From Planctomicrobium piriforme (lineage in GTDB: Bacteria > Planctomycetota > Planctomycetia > Planctomycetales > Planctomycetaceae), in assembly GCF_900113665.1 (NCBI RefSeq), contig NZ_FOQD01000002.1, positions 124,001-188,000 of the forward strand: a stretch of 64,000 nt of DNA, written 5' to 3'. The first letter of the stretch is position 1, and every line of letters begins with the position of its first letter. Both the position numbers and the translations under genes were made by a program. Under the pieces are notes generated by a model. The model worked only from the letters and a program-made list of their open reading frames with translations, did not search any database and had not been told where the DNA came from. Positions 52,355-60,755 of this stretch are shown piece by piece.

Positions 52355-52729
52355 TTACACCACCTCAGCAGCAAGGCTGATAATCTTCATGAACCGGCGG
52401 TCGCGCAATTCGCGGGCCACTGCCCCGAAGATACGCGTGCCGCGAGGATTGCCGTCGGTATCGACTAGCACGAGGGCATTACTGTCGAAACGGATGTAGC
52501 TGCCGTCGTCACGACGCGTGCCCTTGCGGACACGCACGATCACGCCCCGCGTGACGCGACCTGACTTGAAGCTGTCCGGCGCTCCGGCAATTGCCTTCTG
52601 AATACTCACCACCACGATATCGCCAAGACCGGCCGTCCGTCGCTTGGTTCCACCCAGCACGCGGATGCAGCGCACCGTCTTCGCGCCGGTGTTATCCGCG
52701 ACATCCAAAATGGTCTGCATTTGAATCAT
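52355..52729 (-). CDS. rplN: 50S ribosomal protein L14
   Basis: 124 residues, slightly longer than the E. coli form. MIQMQTILDVADNTGAKTV, GDIVVVSIQKAIAG and GTRIFGAVARELRDRRFMKIISLA match the family. L14 sits at the subunit interface. Stop and the next start are separated by 2 bp, so rplN and rplX are probably translated together. Confidence 0.97.
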   Translation of the reverse strand: MIQMQTILDVADNTGAKTVRCIRVLGGTKRRTAGLGDIVVVSIQKAIAGAPDSFKSGRVTRGVIVRVRKGTRRDDGSYIRFDSNALVLVDTDGNPRGTRIFGAVARELRDRRFMKIISLAAEVV

Positions 52730-52797
52730 GACGACACTGTCCCCGAAATCCTGACCACACTTAACCTGCTATCCAACACCCCTCGTCCAACAGACGA

Positions 52798-53121
52798 TTA
52801 CGGTGCCGTCACTTCGGTCGATTCACTTTCGCGTGCCTTGGCCGCTTCGATCGTCTCGCGGGTCAACTGACTTTCCAGTTCGCCCACGGCACTGACGATT
52901 TTCACGAGCTCCCAGCGCTTCAGAGCAGAGCGAGGACGGCATTCGGCGATCTCCACCGTGTCGCCGACCTTCGATTCGTTCTTCTCGTCATGCACATAGC
53001 AAACCGTGCGGCCGCGCACGATCTTCTTGTACTTGGTGTGCTGATAAACCCGGCTCACATCCACGCGACGCGTCTTGGCGTTGCGATCGCTCACCACGGT
53101 TCCGACTAAGGTCTTTCGCAT
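52798..53121 (-). CDS. rpsQ: 30S ribosomal protein S17
   Basis: 107 residues. LVGTVVSDRNAKTRRVDV and GDTVEIAECRPRSALKRWELVKIV are typical of S17. The last ~20 residues (AKARESESTEVTAP) are an acidic extension beyond the E. coli length. S17 is an early-assembly 16S rRNA-binding protein. Confidence 0.96.
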   Translation of the reverse strand: MRKTLVGTVVSDRNAKTRRVDVSRVYQHTKYKKIVRGRTVCYVHDEKNESKVGDTVEIAECRPRSALKRWELVKIVSAVGELESQLTRETIEAAKARESESTEVTAP

Positions 53122-53242
53122 CTCAACACTACCTGACTGATGACTTCACTGAACTGTATTCGTCGACCTGATTCCGCTGATCTCGCTTCGCTCATCCCCT
53201 GGCCGGCCGCTCTGCCGACGCGGGGCAACACGCCACCCTGCC

Positions 53243-53446
53243 CTACTTCTCGACAGCAGGCGTCCGCTGATGCAGAACCGTCTTCATCCGGGCAATGTTC
53301 CGGCGAAGCTTCCGCAAATTACTGGGAGCGTCGAGCTTCTCGGTCGAAGCCTGAATCCGCAGCCGAAACAACTCCTGCTGCGTCTGCGTCAGCTCACTGG
53401 CGAGCTGCTCGTCACTCATTTCACGGAGTTCTTTGGCTTTCGACAT
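53243..53446 (-). CDS. rpmC: 50S ribosomal protein L29
   Basis: 67 residues, helical. KELREMSDEQLASELTQTQQELFRLR and NLRKLRRNIARMKTVLHQR are the two L29 helices. L29 lies near the polypeptide exit tunnel. It is separated from rplP by 331 bp, although the two genes usually abut. Confidence 0.96.
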   Translation of the reverse strand: MSKAKELREMSDEQLASELTQTQQELFRLRIQASTEKLDAPSNLRKLRRNIARMKTVLHQRTPAVEK

Positions 53447-53777
53447 GATCCACGCTCAATTTCAACTCGAACTGTTTCACCGTCGGCTTCGCTGCCGACG
53501 CGGACAGCCGGCAAGTCATTGACCGCCGGCCGTGATGTTTTGCCCGCGATGATGTTCATCGCAATTGTTTCACACCGTTGTCACGCCTTGGTCAGATCCC
53601 CCTGAACCAAAGCGGAAACGACGCATCTTACTCGTCTGCACGCCAGTTTCCAGTGAAGCGGGCACAAACGGAAAAGAAACTTCCCGACATCGGGTAAAAC
53701 CCGGCTGTCGGGGATGTTTCCAATCTCAATATTCGCGGCAAACTGAACCGAATCGGGCCGAAGCCCGACAACCGGAA
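53447..53777. other. Structured spacer between rplP and rpmC
   Basis: 331 bp in a place where bacteria usually have none. On the minus strand a UUCG tetraloop hairpin (TCGGGC-TTCG-GCCCGA, 53753-53768) follows the rplP stop. A second hairpin (53683-53712, CCCGACA outer and CGGGT inner arms) is followed by AAGTTTCTTTTCC. No reading frame with coding character is visible. Confidence 0.6.
53683..53712 (-). terminator. Attenuator- or terminator-like hairpin inside the S10 cluster
   Basis: On the minus strand CCCGACA pairs with TGTCGGG, with an inner CGGGT/ACCCG stem, then a T-rich tract. Possible intra-operon attenuation point upstream of rpmC. Confidence 0.45.
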
Positions 53778-54200
53778 TCAGGTTCCCGGGGTCCGCTCAA
53801 CCAGCCGCACCTTGACGGGCAGCTTGTGAGCGACGCGATTGAAGCAGTCGCGTGCTGCTTCTTTGTTCGCTCCGGCAATTTCGAACAACACGGTTCCTGG
53901 CTTCACCACGGCGACCCAGTGATCCGGCTCCCCTTTACCCTTACCCATTCGAGTTTCGAGCGGTCGTGCTGTCACGGGTTTATCCGGAAAAATCCGGATG
54001 TACAGCTTACCGCCTGAAGCACGAATGTATTGTGAAGCGGCGATACGGCAGGCTTCGATGGTCGTCGCCTTGACGTGGCCTGGCTGCATCGACTGCAAAC
54101 CAAATTCGCCGAACACAACAGTATTGCCACGAGTGGCATTACCTCTTATGCGACCTCTTTGGTCTTTTCGATGCTTGACCCGTTTCGGCATAAGCGCCAT
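53778..54200 (-). CDS. rplP: 50S ribosomal protein L16
   Basis: 140 residues. LMPKRVKHRKDQRGRIRG and GKLYIRIFPDKPVTARPLETRMGKGKG are diagnostic; L16 organises the A site. ATG 54200 has GAGGAG 7 bp upstream. That start lies inside rpsC, so the two genes overlap by 62 bp in different frames. Confidence 0.97.
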   Translation of the reverse strand: MALMPKRVKHRKDQRGRIRGNATRGNTVVFGEFGLQSMQPGHVKATTIEACRIAASQYIRASGGKLYIRIFPDKPVTARPLETRMGKGKGEPDHWVAVVKPGTVLFEIAGANKEAARDCFNRVAHKLPVKVRLVERTPGT

Positions 54201-54840
54201 CGGAATTCTCCTCGTCTGCGTAGTCGCCTAAATCGACCCAAACCTTGACGCCAATCACACCCTGTGCCGTTTTGGCGATCGCAAATCCATAATCTACACG
54301 CCGCTGAAGTGTCGACAGCGGAATCGAACCTCGGCTGGCCTTTTCGCAACGGGACATTTCCGCCCCACCCAATCGGCCAGACAACTGTACCTTCACACCG
54401 TTCACGCCGGCTTCCATCACCTGATCGAGCGTTCGCTTGATTGCGCGACGGAAACTGCCTCGCTTGGAGAGCTGCTGGCTGATGTCTTCCGCCACCAACT
54501 GAGCCCGACGAAACGGGTTATTGATTTCGATAATCTTGACTTCCATCCGGCGACCAAACTGGTCTTCCAGACGGGCTTTCAGCCGGTCAATTTCCTGACC
54601 TTTGCGACCGATGATGATCCCCGGGCGAGCCGAGTGCAGGAACACGACCACCTGGTCGCGGGTCCGTTCGATCTCAATCTTGTCGATCGCGGCCGACTTG
54701 TATTCGGTGTTGATGAACAAGCGGATCTTCTGGTCTTCCACCAGCAGATCGCCGAATTCCTTCTTGCTGGCGTACCAGCGGCTCCGCCAGTCTTCAGTGA
54801 TCCCGATGCGGAATCCCAGAGGATGTGTTTTTTGTCCCAT
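54139..54840 (-). CDS. rpsC: 30S ribosomal protein S3
   Basis: 233 residues. MGQKTHPLGFRIGITEDWRSRWYA is the S3 start, the KH domain follows (PGIIIGRKGQEIDRLK) and SGRLGGAEMSRCEKASRGSIPL the C-terminal domain. The last ~20 residues (AYAETGQASKRPKRSHKR) are encoded in the region that also starts rplP. S3 shapes the mRNA entry channel. Confidence 0.97.
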   Translation of the reverse strand: MGQKTHPLGFRIGITEDWRSRWYASKKEFGDLLVEDQKIRLFINTEYKSAAIDKIEIERTRDQVVVFLHSARPGIIIGRKGQEIDRLKARLEDQFGRRMEVKIIEINNPFRRAQLVAEDISQQLSKRGSFRRAIKRTLDQVMEAGVNGVKVQLSGRLGGAEMSRCEKASRGSIPLSTLQRRVDYGFAIAKTAQGVIGVKVWVDLGDYADEENSDGAYAETGQASKRPKRSHKR

Positions 54841-54885
54841 GCGTCACTCTTGAGTTAACATCATTTACGGGGCCAGGCCCCTCAC

Positions 54886-54961
54886 CGTTGAAGGTTGATG
54901 GCTTAAGGTTGAATTCACAGCGAAGTCAGAGGATTAAACCCTCAACCTTAAACCTTCAACG
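54886..54961. repeat. Inverted repeat, family R4, inside the S10 cluster
   Basis: CGTTGAAGGTT and TTAAGGTTGA on the left pair with TCAACCTTAA and CCTTCAACG on the right. It occupies the rplV-rpsC spacer (127 bp) and matches units at 2709 and 17859. Confidence 0.7.
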
Positions 54962-54967
54962 ACTCAC

Positions 54968-55312
54968 TTATTGAACTTCCGGAGCGTCGATTGCCACGAT
55001 GATATGTGCAAATCGGCGACGAATCATAAACGCCTGACCACGGGCACGCGGACGAATCCGCTTGAACATCGGGCCGCCGTCCACGCGGGCATCCACAATC
55101 GGCAGATTGTCGACGTTACGGGCGCCTCGATCTTCAGCGTTCGCAGCAGCACTCCGCAGTACCTTTTCGAGGAACCGGGCGCCGCGATTCGGAACGTACT
55201 TCAAAGCGTTCAGGCCGTCCTGAACCGACATTCCACGGATCATATCCGCGAACGGTCGCACCTTGGTCGCGGAGATCCGCGCGAACCGATGTGTTGCTTT
55301 TACCTGTGACAT
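54968..55312 (-). CDS. rplV: 50S ribosomal protein L22
   Basis: 114 residues. ISATKVRPFADMIRG, then ANAEDRGARNVDNLPIVDARVDGGP and the loop KRIRPRARGQAFMIRRRFAHI, match L22, whose hairpin lines the exit tunnel. ATG 55312 begins MSQVKATHRF. Confidence 0.97.
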   Translation of the reverse strand: MSQVKATHRFARISATKVRPFADMIRGMSVQDGLNALKYVPNRGARFLEKVLRSAAANAEDRGARNVDNLPIVDARVDGGPMFKRIRPRARGQAFMIRRRFAHIIVAIDAPEVQ

Positions 55313-55408
55313 TGCTTCCTCGTTTCCGCTTCACCGCAGGCCGCCGTCGAGAGCGACCAACTTGCAACTGACTTGTCCCGTTTTCGGAGCCGGTCAGCGG
55401 CGACTTGA

Positions 55409-55678
55409 TTACCGATTGCCCTTGGCCCCGTGTCCGCGGAAGGTCCGCGTCGGAGCAAACTCACCCAGCTTGTGGCCGACCATGTCTTCGGTCACATACA
55501 CCTGAATGTGAGCCTTGCCATTGTGAACCAGGAACGTGTGGCCGATGAATTCCGGAGAAATCGTCGAGCGCCGAGCCCACGTCTTGATCTGTGCTTTGGA
55601 TCCGCTCACATCGAGGCGAGAGATCTTCTTCAGCAGATTTTCATCGACAAACGGGCCTTTTTTCAGCGACCGACCCAT
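55409..55678 (-). CDS. rpsS: 30S ribosomal protein S19
   Basis: 89 residues. MGRSLKKGPFVDENLLKKI and RRSTISPEFIGHTFLVHNGK with GEFAPTRTFRGHG are S19 hallmarks. S19 sits in the small-subunit head beside S13. 96 bp separates it from rplV. Confidence 0.97.
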   Translation of the reverse strand: MGRSLKKGPFVDENLLKKISRLDVSGSKAQIKTWARRSTISPEFIGHTFLVHNGKAHIQVYVTEDMVGHKLGEFAPTRTFRGHGAKGNR

Positions 55679-55770
55679 GACAACAACCTTTCCCCACGTT
55701 TCCGTCGAATCGAATTCTCAAAACAATCCGCAAATATCAAATCCCGACTCTCAACAGAGAGCCGGCTGCA

Positions 55771-56643
55771 TTAAATCTTCTTCAGGCCGTTGCGGCGCGA
55801 ACGACGACGGCGAATGATCGCCTTCGACGATGACTTACGACGCTTTCTGGTGTTTCCACCCTTGGCCAGCTTGCCTGTCGGGCTACACGGATGACGACCG
55901 CCCGAAGTACGGCCTTCACCGCCGCCCATCGGGTGAGCGGTCGGATTCATGGCCACACCGCGGGTATGAGGACGAATCCCCTTCCAGCGATTACGGCCGG
56001 CTTTCCCCAGGTTGATGTTCTGGTGATCCGAGTTGCCGACGACGCCAATCGTCGCACGGCAGCGTGCCGGCAATCGCCGAACTTCGCCCGAGGGCAATGT
56101 GACTTGTGCCCAACCTTTTTCAGTGGCGTTCATCACGGCGCTGTTGCCAGCACTCCGCACCATCTGACCGCCCCGACCAGGCTGCATTTCAATACAGTGA
56201 ATCTGCGTACCGGGCGGAATGTTTTCCAGCGGCAGGCAGTTCCCGTTCTTCGGCTCGGCGAGCGAACCGTTCATCACCACGTCGCCGGCTTTCAGGCCGT
56301 TTGGAGCGAGGATGTAGGACTTCACCGTCTTCTTCGTTTCCGGACACTCGAACTCGAGCAATGCAATGCGCGAAGTCCGGTTCGGATCGTATTCGATATG
56401 GGTGACCTTCATCGGGACGCCATCGAGCGTCCGCTTGAAGTCCACCAGGCGGTACATCTTGCGATATCCGCCCCCGCGATGACGCGAGGTAATCTTCCCG
56501 TGGAAGTTCCGTCCGCCGTGCTTTTTCAGGCGAACCGTCAGATCCTTTTCGGGTCGCTTCTTGCGGTCCGTGATCTCAGCAAAATCACTGACCGACGCTC
56601 CGCGGCGTCCTGGCGTGACTGGCTTGTAAAAACGAATCCCCAT
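55771..56643 (-). CDS. rplB: 50S ribosomal protein L2
   Basis: 290 residues, about fifteen longer than E. coli L2. MGIRFYKPVTPGRR, HGKITSRHRGGGYRKMYRLVDF, and the peptidyl-transferase-proximal RGVAMNPTAHPMGGGEGR with its conserved His are present. The C-terminus is lysine/arginine rich (KRRKSSSKAIIRRRRSRRNGLKKI). Confidence 0.97.
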   Translation of the reverse strand: MGIRFYKPVTPGRRGASVSDFAEITDRKKRPEKDLTVRLKKHGGRNFHGKITSRHRGGGYRKMYRLVDFKRTLDGVPMKVTHIEYDPNRTSRIALLEFECPETKKTVKSYILAPNGLKAGDVVMNGSLAEPKNGNCLPLENIPPGTQIHCIEMQPGRGGQMVRSAGNSAVMNATEKGWAQVTLPSGEVRRLPARCRATIGVVGNSDHQNINLGKAGRNRWKGIRPHTRGVAMNPTAHPMGGGEGRTSGGRHPCSPTGKLAKGGNTRKRRKSSSKAIIRRRRSRRNGLKKI

Positions 56644-56719
56644 CGCACTGTCCTGAAAAATTCAAATGTCTGCTTCAAGTTGCCAGACTCGCTGGCGCCG
56701 ATCTTCGGTCATCCGTTCC

Positions 56720-57061
56720 CTAGAAGAACGAGATCCGGTCTTCTTCGTGCAACTGCACAATCGCCTTCTTCCAGTCGCCAGTCTGTCCCAACTGCAAACG
56801 ACTGCGACGCGGCTTCCCTTTACGGGTCAGCGTGCGGACTTCCACCACGCGGACATTCCACAGCGATTCGACAGCCTTGCGGATGTCGGACTTGGTCGCC
56901 TGCTGATGCACCTCAAAGGCATACGCATTCAGCCGCTGGGACTGATGCACGCCCTTCTCGGTGACGAGCGGACGCATAATCACCTGATGCGGTTCCAGCT
57001 TCAGGCCGCCGGTCTCTTCGACTTCTTCGACGTCCGTTTTGACTACTGCTTGTTCTGCCAT
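56720..57061 (-). CDS. rplW: 50S ribosomal protein L23
   Basis: 113 residues. VIMRPLVTEKG, YAFEVHQQATKSDIRKAVESLW and VRVVEVRTLTRKGKPRR are typical. An acidic N-terminal extension of about 25 residues (AVVKTDVEEVEETGG) precedes the core. L23 docks signal recognition particle and trigger factor at the tunnel exit. Confidence 0.96.
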   Translation of the reverse strand: MAEQAVVKTDVEEVEETGGLKLEPHQVIMRPLVTEKGVHQSQRLNAYAFEVHQQATKSDIRKAVESLWNVRVVEVRTLTRKGKPRRSRLQLGQTGDWKKAIVQLHEEDRISFF

Positions 57062-57089
57062 GGTTATTCTCCTCAGAGCTCAGCGCTGC

Positions 57090-57749
57090 CTAGCTGGCAG
57101 CCACTGCCTCCTGATTCGCCTGTCGGGCCTGGTCAATCGCTTCACGGGTAATCAGCAGCCGCTTCTGGTGCAGCAACTGATACGCGTTCAACTCCTTGAC
57201 CGGAGAAATCCACAGGTTCGAAATGTTCCGACCCGATTTCCACACGCCGATATCGTGATCCGGAATCACCAGTAGACAAGATTCCGCAGCCACGCCCAGT
57301 GCCTTCAGCATCTGGGACACAGTCTTGGTCTTAATGTCGGCAATGGCGAAGGAATCCAGAACCGTCGCTTCGTTATCCTGAAACTTGCTCAGCAGAGCCA
57401 TGCGAGTGGCAGTCTGCACGGCACGACGGGGCAAACGGTAGCTCCAGTCTTTCGGTCGCTTGGCAAACGTATGTCCGCCCCCACGACGAATCGGAGAACG
57501 CTTCGTACCAACACGAGCGTTACCCGTTCCCTTTTGACGGAACAGTTTCTTAGTGCTCCCGGCGACTTCGCCGCGATTCTTGGTTCGCACGGAACCCTGA
57601 CGCTGGTTCGTCTCATACATGACGATGACGTCGTGCAGCAGTTGCTTGCTCACCTTCGCGGCGAGGTCACTGCCGTCAAACTCATACGAGCCGACGCTCT
57701 TGCCATCCATACCGCGAACCGGCGCGGAAATTTTTGTGTTCTCTGACAT
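57090..57749 (-). CDS. rplD: 50S ribosomal protein L4
   Basis: 219 residues. RGEVAGSTKKLFRQKGTGNARVG with RRGGGHTFAKRPKDWSYRLPRR is the L4 tunnel loop. The C-terminal LVIPDHDIGVWKSGRNI closes the globular domain. In E. coli L4 represses the S10 operon through its leader; no matching leader structure was identified here. Confidence 0.96.
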   Translation of the reverse strand: MSENTKISAPVRGMDGKSVGSYEFDGSDLAAKVSKQLLHDVIVMYETNQRQGSVRTKNRGEVAGSTKKLFRQKGTGNARVGTKRSPIRRGGGHTFAKRPKDWSYRLPRRAVQTATRMALLSKFQDNEATVLDSFAIADIKTKTVSQMLKALGVAAESCLLVIPDHDIGVWKSGRNISNLWISPVKELNAYQLLHQKRLLITREAIDQARQANQEAVAAS

Positions 57750-57798
57750 TGACCAATTCTCTCAGCTGAGTCGCCCTGAACCAGAACGCCCGGCAACG

Positions 57799-58536
57799 CT
57801 ACTTTGCCACCCGAATGATCACATAACCGCCGTTCGGGCCTGGCACCGCGCCATTGACCAGCAACATATTGTTTTCGGCATCCACCCTGACCAGCTTCAG
57901 GTTGCGAACCGTCGACCGGGCATTGCCGTACTGCCCCGCCATCCGCTTCCCCTTCTTGATCATCCCGCTGGTACCGCGGTTCATCGCGTTGGCACCGATG
58001 CCCCCGACGCGACGATGCACCTTCTTGGTACCGTGTGCGCTGCCCTGGCCCTGAAAGTTGTGACGCTTCATAGCGCCCGTCGTTCCACGCCCCTTACTGG
58101 TCCCAACCACGTCCACATAGGGAACGCCGTCAAAGACACTGGCATTGAGCACCTGGCCCACTTCCACGCCGACCGTTTCGCCGTCGAGGCGAAACTCTCG
58201 CACAAACCGCTTCGGCTCACAGTTCGCCTTGGCACGCGGCTCAAGACCAGCTTCCGCCAGCTTCTTCGCCCGCTTGCTCTTCAGGGCAGCCACATGACCG
58301 CGTTCAGCACGGCTGGCACGACTGCGATTCCGCTGCTCTTCGCCGCGAGCCTTGTCTTTATCACTGAGCTTGTCATCAAAGCCCAGCTGCACCGCCTGAT
58401 AGCCATCGACACCCGACGACTTCACCTGCAGGACAGCGCAGGGACCAGCCTCGATCACGGTGACCGGCACAATCAGGCCGTTCTCGCCGTAAATCTGCGT
58501 CATCCCGACTTTTCTTCCGAGAAGCCCGACGGGCAT
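57799..58536 (-). CDS. rplC: 50S ribosomal protein L3
   Basis: 245 residues. MPVGLLGRKVGMTQIY is the L3 start; a longer frame to 58635 lacks family character. The GTSKGRGTTGAMKRHNFQGQ loop reaches toward the peptidyl transferase centre. About 30 residues of lysine/arginine-rich insertion (KARGEEQRNRSRASRAERGH) lie in the middle. Confidence 0.96.
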   Translation of the reverse strand: MPVGLLGRKVGMTQIYGENGLIVPVTVIEAGPCAVLQVKSSGVDGYQAVQLGFDDKLSDKDKARGEEQRNRSRASRAERGHVAALKSKRAKKLAEAGLEPRAKANCEPKRFVREFRLDGETVGVEVGQVLNASVFDGVPYVDVVGTSKGRGTTGAMKRHNFQGQGSAHGTKKVHRRVGGIGANAMNRGTSGMIKKGKRMAGQYGNARSTVRNLKLVRVDAENNMLLVNGAVPGPNGGYVIIRVAK

Positions 58537-58667
58537 GGCTCGACCCCTCAATATTTCAACGTGTACTTGCAACAAACACTCAACCAACAAGCACCAGCCC
58601 AGGAGACACAGCCCCCGCCAGCACTCAGGCATCACTTCGCCAGCAAGGCGAAAAGCGACTCCGCGCT

Positions 58668-58985
58668 TTAGCTGGATGCCTTAATCTTGATATCAACGCC
58701 CGCCGGCAACGAGAGCTTGTTCAGAGCATCAATCGTCTTGCCAGTCGGCTGCACAATGTCAATCACGCGCTTGTGAGTCCGAATCTCGAACTGCTCTCGA
58801 GACTTCTTGTCAATGTGCGGACTTCGTAGCACGGTGTAACGCTCAATACGCGTCGGCAGCGGGATTGGACCATGCACGATCGCGCCCGTCCGCTTGGCGG
58901 TGTCGACAATATCTGTCGCCGACTGATCGAGGATGGTATGGTCAAAAGCCTCCATCCGGATCCGGATTCGTTCGTTTGCAGCCAC
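58668..58985 (-). CDS. rpsJ: 30S ribosomal protein S10
   Basis: 105 residues. AANERIRIRMEAFDHTILDQSATDIVDTA and GPIPLPTRIERYTVLRSPHIDKKSREQFE are diagnostic. GTG 58985 is used because AAAGGAAG lies about 7 bp upstream; the frame is open further to 59027 with non-family residues. First gene of the cluster, behind the promoter at 59067-59095. Confidence 0.96.
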   Translation of the reverse strand: MAANERIRIRMEAFDHTILDQSATDIVDTAKRTGAIVHGPIPLPTRIERYTVLRSPHIDKKSREQFEIRTHKRVIDIVQPTGKTIDALNKLSLPAGVDIKIKASS

Positions 58986-59344
58986 GAGCCAACTTCCTTT
59001 GCCTGAACGACTTACGTCACACCTCAATCGACACCAAGGCCTTGGCCCCGGTGGGGGAAACGCGAGATACTAATTACAGCGACAGGGTTTGTCAAACGAA
59101 CTGTGGAGCCACTTTCCAGCGGAATTTGCCCTGTTTTCGTGAAAAACTCGTCGCCGCTCTCCCCCTTCGACTTCCACTGGAATGCTGCTTTTTCAGTGAG
59201 TCTCGGCCTAAATGCAACTCGCTTCACCATTGACCCTGAGCGGAGCATCTCCGTAAGTTGACGCCGGTCCGCCACAAACAATCTTCTGCTTTTGCGAGCG
59301 ACAGGACCGTTTCGATTGGTGATCCGCACTTCAGGAGGAAGCGC
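58986..59344. other. Divergent regulatory spacer upstream of rpsJ
   Basis: 359 bp between rpsJ and the divergent DUF1559 gene. It holds the S10-cluster promoter and a leader of ~75 nt with CCAAGGCCTTGG and CCCCACCGGGG, which could pair. AGGAGG near 59333 serves the DUF1559 gene. No tRNA or other gene seen. Confidence 0.6.
59067..59095 (-). promoter_or_regulatory. Near-consensus sigma70 promoter of the S10-spc cluster
   Basis: On the minus strand TTGACA, exactly 17 bp, then TAGTAT. Transcription would start near 59060, leaving a leader of about 75 nt before rpsJ. Confidence 0.75.
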
Positions 59345-60241
59345 GTGCAAGTTCATCCCCCGGTTCAGCAACCGCCGACAAGGGCAGCGTGCCGCCAGCA
59401 TCGTGCGCTCCACGGGCTCACGATTCTGGAAGTGCTGGTCTGCCTGTCAGTGATCGGGATTCTCTCCAGTCTGTTGCTTCCCGCTCTGAGTTCGGCTCGC
59501 GAGGCTGCCCGTCAGGTCGACTGCCGCCAACGGCTGAAACAACTCGGACTGGCACTCCATTCCTATCACGAAGTTCACAATTGGCTGCCGGCTGGCTGGC
59601 AATGGGAATCAACCAAACAGACGGCATTCGGATGGTTGCCGCCGCTGCTGCCCCATCTGGAAATGGAGAACGTCAGCGGTCAGTTCGACTCATCCAGTCA
59701 ATTGGGATCCGCGCCGAATACCATCGTCCGCTCCATGTCGCCAGCGCTGTTTCGATGTCCGTCAGACATTGCCCCCGGCACGTTTACGTTATTTCTCGAA
59801 CGCCCCAGCGAATCGTCTCCTCCCACTAATGTCCCACTGCTGGATCTGCCAACCGCGAATTTTGTCGGCGTCTTTGGGACGCCTGAGCCGGACAACGTCT
59901 GGCAGGAGCAACTGGGAGATGGCCCCTTTTGCGGGGCGACGCCTGTTTCATTTCCGCAGTTTCTGCGGGGGTTGAGCAATGTGCTGCTTGTCGGAGAACG
60001 CCAGGCAGCGACTGTCCCATCGACCTGGCTCGGCGTCGATTTTCGCGGAGAAGACGCTGCCTGTCGGCTCCTCGGCAATGCCGAACGGGGGCCAAACAAG
60101 TCTGAAGCCGACGAATGCGAGTTCACCAGCCGGCATCCTGGCTGCGTCCATTTTCTCTGGGGCGATGGACGCGTCACGCCCTTGTCAGATGCCATCGACT
60201 CCCGCATCTACCAGCAGCTCGCCAAGCTGTCGGAATTCTAA
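59345..60241 (+). CDS. DUF1559 prepilin-like protein
   Basis: 298 residues. After a basic leader the type IV prepilin motif GLTILEVLVCLSVIGILSSLLLPAL gives the cleavage Gly, Glu+5 and membrane helix. NCxQ-type helix residues follow (CRQRLKQLGLALHSYHEV). The C-terminal RHPGCVHFLWGDGRVTPLSD is the H-(x)n-DG motif of DUF1559. These proteins are very abundant in planctomycetes; role unknown, perhaps pseudopilin-like surface structures. GTG 59345 has AGGAGG 6 bp upstream. Confidence 0.9.
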   Translation: MQVHPPVQQPPTRAACRQHRALHGLTILEVLVCLSVIGILSSLLLPALSSAREAARQVDCRQRLKQLGLALHSYHEVHNWLPAGWQWESTKQTAFGWLPPLLPHLEMENVSGQFDSSSQLGSAPNTIVRSMSPALFRCPSDIAPGTFTLFLERPSESSPPTNVPLLDLPTANFVGVFGTPEPDNVWQEQLGDGPFCGATPVSFPQFLRGLSNVLLVGERQAATVPSTWLGVDFRGEDAACRLLGNAERGPNKSEADECEFTSRHPGCVHFLWGDGRVTPLSDAIDSRIYQQLAKLSEF

Positions 60242-60243
60242 TC

Positions 60244-60295
60244 TTGACATAAAGTCAAATTTCATTGAGAAATCGCGCCAAAATGCGAAGCATTT
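60244..60295. promoter_or_regulatory. Candidate operators upstream of blaI
   Basis: Two inverted repeats: TTGAC-ATAAA-GTCAA (60244-60258) and AAATGC-GAA-GCATTT (60281-60295). BlaI-type repressors normally bind such dyads and autoregulate. A matching -10 was not clear. Confidence 0.4.
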
Positions 60296-60389
60296 AAGAT
60301 TTAGGCGAGCCAGCTGCGGCGGCTGGACAGACACGGATGGACAAGTGCGGGTCACACTTTCCTGAACGCAAACGCGAGAACTTTTCACC

Positions 60390-60755
60390 ATGCGGCTGAC
60401 CCGTTGCGAAGTTGAAATCATGAATGCCGTCTGGCACCGCGGCACCGCCACCGTGCAGGAAGTTTGCGATGCCCTGGATCGACCCCTCGCTTATTCCACC
60501 GTCATGACCATGCTCCGCATCCTCGAAACCAAACGTCAGGCACTGGAACGCGTGAAACGGGGTCGCGCTTACGTTTACCGTCCGCTGGTCTCGCGCGAAG
60601 AGATTTCGCACGAATTGCTGGCGGAAGTCCGCGACGACTTCTTCGGCGGATCGGTCAAATCGCTGATGCTCAATCTCATCGGCGGCGAACAGGTGAGCGC
60701 CAGCGATATTCGGGAATTGAAAGCGGCTTTATCTCAACTGGAGCGGGAAACATGA
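60390..60755 (+). CDS. BlaI/MecI-family transcriptional repressor
   Basis: A 121-residue winged-helix repressor. LTRCEVEIMNAVWHRGTATVQEVCDALDRPLAYSTVMTMLRILETK is the DNA-binding domain; the C-terminal helices (ELLAEVRDDFFGGSVKSLML) mediate dimerisation. Its TGA overlaps the ATG of the M56 gene. No beta-lactamase is nearby, so the regulon is something else, possibly including its own operon. Confidence 0.93.
   Translation: MRLTRCEVEIMNAVWHRGTATVQEVCDALDRPLAYSTVMTMLRILETKRQALERVKRGRAYVYRPLVSREEISHELLAEVRDDFFGGSVKSLMLNLIGGEQVSASDIRELKAALSQLERET

Noticed and set aside
55891..56964. 357-codon plus-strand frame
   Set aside because: Antisense to rplB and rplW.
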